64,000 nt of DNA from NCBI GenBank assembly GCA_040954595.2, contig CM082597.2, positions 7,688,001 through 7,752,000 of the forward strand, in the 5' to 3' direction. This DNA is from Balanoglossus misakiensis (Eukaryota; Hemichordata). Position 1 is the first letter of the stretch, and each line of letters starts with the position of its first letter. The translations under genes were made by a program, and so were the position numbers. The notes under the pieces are model-generated. The model made no database searches. It saw only the letters and a list, made by a program, of their open reading frames with translations, and was not told the DNA's origin. Shown piece after piece: positions 38,601-50,600 of this stretch.

Positions 38601-41600
38601 AGGTATGGGGAATATGCATATATAATTAGTTGTTTTAAAACTGGGTCAAAGGTCATGTGAAAATTGCCCCGAAAAATTGTGACAACTTCCGGTCATATGA
38701 TGACTCATATCCAAAAATAGAATTTCCGTGCTGTCAATATTTTGGCTACAAAACGGAATTTTCATTTTTCAATGGTTTTCCGAAAATCCAACATGGCCGC
38801 CATAATGATCGACCAATCACAGTGCGCTTCGCAAACTTGATAGACATAGGTTAGGTGACCACATGCCCCAAATCCCGTGACTCGGCAATCGCTGGTTCTG
38901 GAGAAGAAGATTTTTAAAGTTTTAAGTAGTTTTTCAGAAAAACAATTGTAGCAAAAAAACTTTATGTGTGACGTCATGATTTCAATGGGGTAAAATGATG
39001 GACAGAAGGTAGGCTACCTGCACACCAAATTTGAACTCGATCGGCCCAGTAGTTTTTGAGAAGGACTCGTTTAACGATTTTCAGGAAATCCAATATGGCC
39101 GCCAGGTCACGTGACTAATTAAATATTCACGAGCCACTGCACGTCTACTCATTGGCCCCTATCACCCTACCAAGTTTCAGCCCCCTAGGTGCTGCGGTTT
39201 TCCAGATCTACCTGGCCGAATTTCTCGGAAGAAGAAGAATAATAATAATTAAAGCTGCAAGCAGCATTGTCCGGGCCCAAGCTCTATTATCTGATCAGAT
39301 TATTAGATATGCACATAATTAATGAGTAGAAACATAATGCTGTGTTTTATCCCAAGAAATATCAAGGTTATATCTATGTTTGGTGCTGATATAGTGTTAA
39401 GTAGGTCAAAGGTCAAGTAAGGTCACCCAAAATTTGGGCAGAAAATGTTGACCCATAGTGGTCCATGTCCAACAAAAACCAGACCTCTAGCCCTTTTGGT
39501 TAGCCCGGAATTAGGTATGCACATAAATAATGAGTTAAGCAGGTGTCACAGGTGACCCAAAACTTTGGCTTTTCATTATGGCCCCATACCTTCAAACGCC
39601 AAGGCTGTATCTGCTGTGGATGTCGAGATATGCAAAAGTAGGTCAAAGGTCACCCGAGGTCACCCAAAATTTGGGCAAAAATTTTCGACCCAATACTGGT
39701 CCATGTCCAACAGAAACCAAACCTCTAGGTCTATTGGTTCATCTGTAATTAGGTATGCACATATTTAATGAGGTCAGCAGAGGTCAAAGGGGTCATGAAA
39801 AGTAGCGAAATTTTTTGATCACATACAAATCCACATACATCAAAAACCAAAATCATAGCCCTATAGGTTAGCCTGTAATTAGATATGCAGTAAAAAATGA
39901 TGTGTCAAAAGTAGGTCAAAGGTCATTGCCAAAATTACCAAAATATTTGGGGTAGGTCCTGGCAGGGATGGTACCAATGTGCACAAAAATCAGAACTCTG
40001 GTACATTTAGAACACGTAGTATGAGCTATATATGCATATATGCAGGTTCTTAAAAAAGTAGGTCAAAGGTCATGTGAAAATTTCCAAAATATTTGCAACA
40101 TATTCTAGTCATATCACGACTCATATCCATAAAAAGAATTTGTATGCTATCTATTTTTAGACTAGAAAAATGATTTCTTAATTTTCGCTGGTTTTTACAA
40201 AATCCAATATGGCCGCCATAATCTTCGACCAATCACAACGCTCTTCGCAAACTTGATAGACATCAGTTAGGTGATGTCATACCCTAAATCCCATGACTCG
40301 GTTATTGCCGGTTCTGGAGAAGAAGATTTTTGAAGATTTTACTGTACTTTTTCGAAAATCCAATATGGCGGCCAAAGTCACGTGACCGCTCAGGATTTTA
40401 TTGTCAAACTTTGAAGGGCAGAGGACATGTGTACCATACACCAAATTTGAACTTGATTGGCCCTGTGGTTTTTGAGAAGAAGCCATTTAAAGATTTTCAG
40501 AAAATCCAATATGGCCGCCAGGTCATGTGACTAATTAAATATTCACAAGCCACTGCACATCTACTCATTGACCTTGACCACTGTAGCAAGTTTGAGAAGT
40601 GTACCTGTAGCCGTTTCAGAGATCTAGGAGAGCAAAGATTGACATAAGAATAAAGAAAGAAAAACTCCAACGAAACCAATACGGGCCCAAGCCTGGCTTG
40701 GCTTGGGCCCGTAATAATAATTAAAGCTGCAAGCAGCGTTGGCGGGGCACAAGCGGTTCCCATGGTGACCAGCAAATGCCACGGCTGTATCTGCTAGGGA
40801 TACCAAGATATGGGAAAGTAGGTCAAAGGTCACCTGAGGTCACCCCAAAATTGGGCAAAAAAATTGGACCCCATACTAGTCTAGATGGAACAAAAAACCA
40901 GACCCCTAGCCCTATTGGTTCGCCTGCAATTAGGTATGCACATAATTAATGGAGTCTTGTGTAAGACTCCATTATGTGCTCAATCCCCATAAAAGCCAGG
41001 GCTCTAACTGCTCTGGATGCTGAGATATGGGAAAGTAGGTCAAAGGTCACCTGAGGTCACCCCAAATTTGGGCAAAAAAATTGGACCCCATACTAGTCTA
41101 GATCCAACAAAAAACCAGACCCCTAGCCCTATTGGTTCGCCTGCAATTAGGTATGCACATAATTAATGAGGTCTTGTGTAAGACTCCATATGTGCTCCAT
41201 CGGCCCCCAAAAGCCAGGACTCTAACTGCTGTGGATGCTGAGATATGGGAAAGTAGATCAAAGGTCATCCAAGGTCACCCAAAATTTGGGCATAAAATTT
41301 TGACCCCAGAGTGGGCCATGTCCAACCAATACCAGACCTCTAGCCCTATTGGGTAGCATGGAATTAGATATGCAGAAAAATGATGTTTCAGAAATAGGTC
41401 AAAGGTCATTGTCAAAATTACCAAAATATTTGTGTCATGTCCTGGCAGCATTGGTACCCATGTCCACAAAATTCATGACTTTGGTGTTTTGACAAGAGGA
41501 GGTATGGGGAATATGCATATATAATTAGTTGTTTTAAAACTGGGTCAAAGGTCATGTGAAAATTGCCCCGAAAAATTGTGACAACTTCCGGTCATATGAT

Positions 41601-44600
41601 GACTCATATCCAAAAAAAGAATTTCCATGCTGTCAACATTTTGGCTACAAAACGGAATTATCACTTTTCAATGGTTTTCCGGAAATCCAACATGGCCGCC
41701 ATAATGATCGACCAATCACAGTGCGCTTCGCAAACTTGATAGACATAGGTTAGGTGACCATATATCCCAAATCCCGAGACTCGGTAACCGCTGGTTCTGG
41801 AGAAGAAGATTTTTAAAGTTTTAAGTAGTTTTTCAGAAAAACAATTGTAGCAAAAAAACTTTATATATGACGTCATGATTTTAAGGGGGTAAAATGATGG
41901 ACATAAGGTAGGCTACCTGCACACCAAATTTGAACTCGATCGGCCCAGTGGTTTTAGAGAAGGACTCATTTAACGATTTTCGGGAAATCCAATATGGCCG
42001 CCAGGTCACGTGACTAATTAAATATTCACGAGCCACTGCACGTCTACTCATTGGCCCCTATCACCCTACCAAGTTTGAGCCCCCTAGGTGCAGTGGTTTT
42101 CCAGATCTACCTGGCCGAATTTCTCGGAAGAAGAAGAATAATAATAATTAAAGCTGCAAGCAGCATTGTCCGGGCCCAAGCTCTATTATCTGATCAGATT
42201 ATTAGATATGCACATAATTAATGAGTAGAAACATAATGCTGTGTTTTATCCCATGAAATATCAAGGTTATATCTATGTTTGGTGTTGATATAGTGTTAAG
42301 TAGGTCAAAGGTCACCCAGAGGTCACCCACAATTTGGGCAGAAAATTTTGATCCATAGTGGTCCATGTCCAACAAAAACCAGACCTCTAGCCCTTTTGGT
42401 TAGCCCGGAATTAGGTATGCACATAAATAATGAGTTAAGCAGGTGTCAAAGGTGACCCAAAACTTTGGCTTTTCATTATGGCCCCATACCTCCAAACGCC
42501 AAGGTTGTATCTGCTGTGGATGTCGAGATATGTAAAAGTAGGTCAAAGGTCACCCGAGGTCACCCAACATTTGGGCAAAATATTTTGACCCCATACTGGT
42601 CCATGTATAACAAAAACAAAACCTCTAGGTCTATTGGTTCATCATTAATTAGGTATGCGCATATTTAATGAGGTCACCAGAGGTCAAAGGGGTCATGAAA
42701 AGTAGCAACATTTTTTGATCACATACAAATCCACATACATCAAAAACCAAACTTATAGCCCTATTGGTAAGCCTGGAATTAGATATGCAGAAAAATGATG
42801 CGTCAAAAGTAGGTCAAAGGTCATTGCCAAAATTACCAAAATATTTATAGCTTATTCTTGTCATATGATGATTCATATCCATAAAAAGAATTTCTGTGCT
42901 ATCAATTTTTAGGCTAGAAAAGGAATTTTTACTTTTTAATCGTTTTTCACAAAATCCAATATGGCCGCCATAATCTTCGACCAATCACATTCCCCTTTGC
43001 AAACTTGATAGACACCTGTTTAATGACCACACACACCAAATCTTGTGACTCGGTTATCACCCGTTCTTGAGAAGAAGATTTTTGAAGTTTTACTATGGTT
43101 TTTCGAAAATCCAATATGGCCGCCATAATCTTCGACCAATCACAATGATCTTCGCAAACTTGGTAGACATCAGTTAGGTGACCAAATACCCCAAACCGCG
43201 TGACTCAGTTATCACCGGTTCTGGAGAAGAAGATTTTTGAAAATTAAGCCAGATTTCAGAAAAAAAATTGTAGCAAAAAAACTGCAACATTTACAGCAAA
43301 ATATCCAATTACAAAAATGATGGGTAAAAGGTAGACTACCTGCACACCAAATTTGAAGTCGATCTGACTTGTAGTTTCTGAGATCTGAGATTTGCATTTT
43401 TTCAGAAAATCCAATATGGCCGCCAGGTCACGTGACTAATTAAAAATTCACAGGTTCAATGCACGACTACTCATTGACCTTGACCACTGTAGCAAGTTTC
43501 AGAAGTGTACCTGCAGCGGTGTCTGAGATCTAGAGCGACAAAGAATTGACACAAGAATAAAGAAAGAAAGAAAGAAGAAAGAAGGAAAGACAGAAAAACC
43601 CCAACGAAACCAATAGGGCCCAAGCGCTGGTATGCGCTTGGGCCCTAATAATAAAGAATTAAAGCTGCAAGCAGCATTGTCCGGGCCCAAGCTCTATTAT
43701 CTGATCAGATTATTAGATATGCACATAATTAATGAGTAGAAACATAATGCTGTGTTTTATCCCATGAAATATCAAGGTTATATCTATGTTTGGTGTTGAT
43801 ATAGTGTTAAGTAGGTCAAAGGTCACCCAGAGGTCACCCACAATTTGGGCAGAAAATTTTGATCCATAGTGGTCCATGTCCAACAAAAACCAGACCTCTA
43901 GCCCTTTTGGTTAGCCCGGAATTAGGTATGCACATAAATAATGAGTTAAGCAGGTGTCAAAGGTGACCCAAAACTTTGGCTTTTCATTATGGCCCCATAC
44001 CTCCAAACGCCAAGGTTGTATCTGCTGTGGATGTCGAGATATGTAAAAGTAGGTCAAAGGTCACCCGAGGTCACCCAACATTTGGGCAAAATATTTTGAC
44101 CCCATACTGGTCCATGTATAACAAAAACAAAACCTCTAGGTCTATTGGTTCATCATTAATTAGGTATGCGCATATTTAATGAGGTCACCAGAGGTCAAAG
44201 GGGTCATGAAAAGTAGCAACATTTTTTGATCACATACAAATCCACATACATCAAAAACCAAACTTATAGCCCTATTGGTAAGCCTGGAATTAGATATGCA
44301 GAAAAATGATGCGTCAAAAGTAGGTCAAAGGTCATTGCCAAAATTACCAAAATATTTATAGCTTATTCTTGTCATATGATGATTCATATCCATAAAAAGA
44401 ATTTCTGTGCTATCAATTTTTAGGCTAGAAAAGGAATTTTTACTTTTTAATCGTTTTTCACAAAATCCAATATGGCCGCCATAATCTTCGACCAATCACA
44501 TTCCCCTTTGCAAACTTGATAGACACCTGTTTAATGACCACACACACCAAATCTTGTGACTCGGTTATCACCCGTTCTTGAGAAGAAGATTTTTGAAGTT

Positions 44601-47600
44601 TTACTATGGTTTTTCGAAAATCCAATATGGCCGCCATAATCTTCGACCAATCACAATGATCTTCGCAAACTTGGTAGACATCAGTTAGGTGACCACATAC
44701 CCCAAACCGCGTGACTCAGTTATCACCGGTTCTGGAGAAGAAGATTTTTGAAAATTAAGCCAGATTTCAGAAAAAAAATTGTAGCAAAAAAACTGCAACA
44801 TTTACAGCAAAATATCCAATTACAAAAATGATGGGTAAAAGGTAGACTACCTGCACACCAAATTTGAAGTCGATCTGACTTGTAGTTTCTGAGATCTGAG
44901 ATTTGCATTTTTTCAGAAAATCCAATATGGCCGCCAGGTCACGTGACTAATTAAAAATTCACAGGTTCAATGCACGACTACTCATTGACCTTGACCACTG
45001 TAGCAAGTTTCAGAAGTGTACCTGCAGCGGTGTCTGAGATCTAGAGCGACAAAGAATTGACACAAGAATAAAGAAAGAAAGAAAGAAGAAAGAAGGAAAG
45101 ACAGAAAAACCCCAACGAAACCAATAGGGCCCAAGCGCTGGTATGCGCTTGGGCCCTAATTAAAGCTGCAAGCAGCATTGTCCGGGCCCAAGCTCTATTA
45201 TCTGATCTGATTATTAGATATGCACATAATTAATGAGTAGAAACATAATGCAGTGTTTTATCCCATGAAATATCAAGGTTATATCTATGTTTGGTGCTGA
45301 TATAGTGTTAAGTAGGTCAAAGGTCACCCAGGGGTCACCCACAATTTGGGCAGAATATTTTGACCCATAGTGGTCAATGTCCAACAAAAACCAGACCTCT
45401 AGCCCTTTTGGTTAACCCGGAATTAGGTATTCACATAAATAATGCGTAAAGCAGGTGTCACAGGTGACCCCACAACTTTGGCTTTTCATTATGGCCCCAT
45501 ACCTCCAAACGCCAAGGTTGTACCTGCTTTGGATGCTGAGATATGCAAAAGTAGGTCAAAGGTCATCTGAGGTCACCCAAAATTTGGGTAGAAAATTTTG
45601 ACCCATAGTGGTCCATGTATAACAAAAACAAAACCTCTAGGTCTATTGGTTCATCTGTAATTAGGTATGTGCATATTTAATGAGGTCAGCAGAGGTCAAA
45701 GGGGTCATGAAAAGTAGCAAAATTTGTTGATCACATACAAATCCACATACATCAAAAACCAAACTTATAGCCCTATTGGTTAGCCAGGAATTAGATATGC
45801 AGAAAAATGACGCGTCAAAAGTAGGTCAAAGTTCATTGCCAAAATTACCAAAATATTTACAGCTTATTCTTGGCATATGATGATTCATATCCATAAAAAG
45901 AATTTCTGTGCTATCAATTTTTAGGCTAGAAAGGGAATTTTTACTTTTTAATTGTTTTTCACAAAATCCAATATGGCCGCCAAAATCTTCGACCAATCAC
46001 AATGATCTTCGCAAACTTGATAGACATCAGTGTAGTGACCATACTCCCCAAATCTTGTGACTCGGTTATCGCTGGTTCTTGAGAAGAAGATTTTTGAAAT
46101 TTTACTAGGGTTTTTCGAAAATCCAATATGGCCGCCATAATCTTCCACCAATCACAATGATCTTCGCAAACTTGATAGACCTCAGTTTGGTGACCACATA
46201 CCCCAAACCCAGTGTCTCGGTTATCACCGGTTCTGGAGAAGAAGATTTTTGAAATTTAAGCCAGATTTCAGAAAAAAAATTGTAGCAAAAAAACTGCAAC
46301 TTTTTCAGCATAATTTCCAATTACAAAAATGATAAGCAGAAGGTAGTCTACCTGCACGCCAAATTTGAAGTCGATCTGACTTGTAGTTTCTGAGATCTGA
46401 GATTTGCATATTTTCAGAAAATCCAAGATGGCTGCCAGGTCATGTGACTAATAAGAAATTCAAGGGTTCAATGCACGACTACTCATTGACCTTGACCACT
46501 GTAGCAAGTTTCAGAAGTGTACCTGCAGTGGTGTCTGAGATCTAGAGCGACAAAGAATTGACACAAGAATAAAGAAAGAAGAAAGAAAGATTAAAGCTGC
46601 AAGCAGCATTGTCCGGGCCCAAGCTCTATTATCTGATCTGATGCTAATATAGTGTTAAGTAGGTCAAAAGTCACCCGAGGTCACCCAACATTTGGGCAAA
46701 ATATTTTGACCCCATACTGGTCCATGTATAACAAAAACAAAACCTCTAGGTCTATTGGTTCATCATTAATTAGGTATGCGCATATTTAATGAGGTCACCA
46801 GAGGTCAAAGGGGTCATGAAAAGTAGCAAAATTTTTTGATCACATACAAATCCACATACATCAAAAACCAAACTTATAGCCCTATTGGTTAGCCTGGAAT
46901 TAGATATGCAGAAAAATGATGCGTCAAAAGTAGGTCAAAGTTCATTGCCAAAATTACCAAAATATTTATAGCTTATTCTTGTCATATGATGATTCATATC
47001 CATAAAAAGAATTTCTGTGCTATCAATTTTTAGGCTAGAAAAGGAATTTTTACTTTTTAATCGTTTTTCACAAAATCCAATATGGCCGCCATAATCTTCG
47101 ACCAATCACATTCCTCTTCGCAAACTTGATAGACATCTGTTTAATGACCACACACACCAAATCTTTTGACTCGGTAATCGCCCGTTCTGGAGAAGAAGAT
47201 TTTTGAAGTTTTACTATGGTTTTTCGAAAATCCAATATGGCCGCCATAATCTTCGACCAATCACAATGATCTTCGCAAACTTGATAGACATCAGTTAGGT
47301 GACCACATACCCCAAACCGCGTGACTCAGTTATCACCGGTTCTGGAGAAGAAGATTTTTGAAATTTAAGCCAGATTTCAGAAAAAAAATTGTAGCAAAAA
47401 AACTGCAACATTTACAGCAAAATATCCAATTACAAAAATGATGAGTAGAAGGTAGACTACCTGCACACCAAATTTAAAGTCGATCTGACTTGTAGTTTCT
47501 GAGATCTGAGATTTGCATTTTTTCAGAAAATCCAATATGGCCGCCAGGTCACGTGACTAATTAAAAATTCAAGGGTTCAATGCATGACTACTCAATGACC

Positions 47601-50600
47601 TTGACCACTGTAGCAAGTTTCAGAAGTGTACCTGCAGCGGTGTCTGAGATCTAGAGCGACAAAGAATTGACAGAAGAATAAAGAAAGAAAGAAAGAAAGA
47701 AGGAAAGACAGAAAAACCCCAACGAAACCAATAGGGCCCAAGCGCTGGCTTGCGCTTGGGCCCTAAAAAACCCCAACGAAACCAATAGGGCCCAAGCGCT
47801 GGCTTGCGCTTGGGCCCTAAAAATTCCAACAATACCAATAGGGGCACAAGCCCGATAGGCTTGTGCCCCTAATAATAATTAAAGCTGCAAGCAGCATTGT
47901 CCGGGCCCAAGCTCTATTATCTGATCTGATTATTAGATATGCACATAATTAATGAGTAGAAACATAATGCTGTGTTTTATCCCATGAAATATCAAGGTTA
48001 TATCTTTGTTTGGTGTTGATATAGTGTAAAGTAGGTCAAAGGTCACCCAGAGGTCACCCACAATTTGGGCAGAAAATTTTGACCCATAGTGGTCCATGTC
48101 CAACAAAAACCAGACCTCTAGCCCTTTTGGTTAGCCCGGAATTACGTATGCACATAAATAATGAGTAAAGCAGGTGTCACAGGTGACCCAAAACTTTTGC
48201 TTTTCATTATGGCCCCATACCTCCAAACGCCAAGGCTGTATCTGCTGTGGATGTCGAGATATGCAAAAGTAGGTCAAAGGTCATCTGAGGTCACCCAAAA
48301 TTTGGGCAGAAAATTTTGACCCATAGTGGTCCATGTCCAACAAAAACCAGACCTCTAGCCCTTTTGGTTAGCCCGGAATTAGTTATGCACATAAATAATG
48401 CGTAAAGCAGGTGTCACAGGTGACCCAAAACTTTGGCTTTTCATTATGGCCCCATACCTCCAAATGCCAAGGCTGTACCTGCTTTGGATGCCGATATATG
48501 CAAAAGTAGGTCAAAGGTCATCTGAGGTCATCCAAAATTTGGGCAGAAAATTTTGACCCATAGTGGTCCATGTCCAACAAAAACCAGACATCTAGCCCTT
48601 TTGGTTAGCCCGGAATTTGGTATGCACATAAATAATGAGTAAAGCAGGTGTCACAGGTGACCCAAAACTTTGGCTTTTCATTATGGCCCCATACCTCCAA
48701 ACGCCAAGGCTGTATCTGGTGTGGATGTCGAGATATGCAAAAGTAGGTCAAAGGTCACCCGAGGTCACCCAACATTTGGACAGAAAATTTTGACCAATAG
48801 TGGTCCATGTCCAACAAAAACCAGACCTCTAGCCATTTTGGTTAGCCCGGAATTAGGTATGCACATAAATAATGAGTAAAGCAGGTGTCACAGGTGACCC
48901 AAAACTTTGGCTTTTCATTATGGCCCCATACCTCCAAACGCCAAGGCTGTATCTGGTGTGGATGTCGAGATATGCAAAAGTAGGTCAAAGGTCACCCGAG
49001 GTCTCCCAACATTTGGGCAGAAAATTTTGACCAATAGTGGTCCATGTCCAACAAAAACCAGACCTCTAGCCATTTTCGTTAGCCCGGAATTAGGTATGCA
49101 CATAAATAATGAGTAAAGCAGGTGTCACAGGTGACCCAAAACTTTGGCTTTTCATTATGGCCCCATACCTCCAAACGCCAAGGCTGTATCTGGTGTGGAT
49201 GTCGAGATATGCAAAAGTAGGTCAAAGGTCACCCGAGGTCTCCCAACATTTGGGCAGAAAATTTTGACCAATAGTGGTCCATGTCCAACAAAAACCAGAC
49301 CTCTAGCCATTTTCGTTAGCCCGGAATTAGGTATGCACATAAATAATGAGTAAAGCAGGTGTCACAGGTGACTCAAAACTTTGGCTTTTCATTATGGCCC
49401 CATACCTCCAAACGCCAAGGCTGTATCTGGTGTGGATGTCGAGATATGCAAAAGTAGGTCAAAGGTCACCCGAGGTCACCCAACATTTGGGCAAAATATT
49501 TTGACCCCATACTGGTCCATGTATAACAAAAACAAAACCTCTAGGTCTATTGGTTCATCTGAAATTAGGTATATGCATATTTAATGAGGTCAGCAGAGGT
49601 CAAAGGGGTCATGAAAAGTAGCAAAATTTTTTGATCACATACAAATCCACATACATCAAAAACCAAACTTATAGCCCTATTGGTTAGCCTGGAATTAGAT
49701 ATGCAGAAAAATGATGCGTCAAAAGTAGGTCAAAGGTCATTGCCAAAATTACCAAAATATTTATAGGTTATTCTTGTCATATGATGATTCATATCCATAA
49801 AAAGAATTTCTGTGCTATCAATTTTTAGGCTAGAAAAGGAATTTTTACTTTTTAATCGTTTTTCACAAAATCCAATATGGCCGCCATAATCTTCGACCAA
49901 TCACATTCCCCTTCGCAAACTTGATAGACATCTGTTTAATGACCACACACACCAAATCTTGTGACTCGGTTATCGCCCGTTCTGGAGGAGAAGATTTTTG
50001 AAGTTTTACTATGGTTTTTCGAAAATCCAATATGGCCGCCATAATCTTCGACCAATCACAATGATCTTCGCAAACTTGATAGACATCAGTTAGGTGACCA
50101 CATACCCCAAACGGCGTGACTCGGTTATCGCCGGTTCTGGAGAAGAAGATTTTTGAAATTTTGACCAGATTTCAGAAAAACAACTGTAGCAAAAAAACTG
50201 CAACATTGACAGCAAAATATCCAATTACAAAAATGATGGGCAGAGGGTATACTACCAGCACGCCAAATCTGAACTCGATCTGACTTGTAGTTTCTGAGAT
50301 CTGAGATTTGCATTTTTTCAGAAAATCCAATATGGCCGCCATGTCACGTGACTAATTAAGTATTCACAAGTCACTGCACATCTACTCATTGACCTTGACC
50401 ACTGTAGCAAGTTTGAGAACTGTACCTGCAGCGGTGTCTGAGATCTAGAGCGCGAAAGAAGTGAACCAAGAATAAAGAAAGAAAGAAAGAAAGAAAGAAA
50501 GAAAAACCCCAACGAAACCAATACGGGCCCAAGCCTGGCTTGGCTTGGGCCCGTAATAAAGAAGAAATATTCCAACAATACCAATAGGGGCACAAGCCCG

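Noticed and set aside
38376-49584. Recurrent 60-92 codon frames in the repeat array
   Set aside because: They recur only because the DNA repeats. Frames differ between diverged copies and lack start context or known domains.
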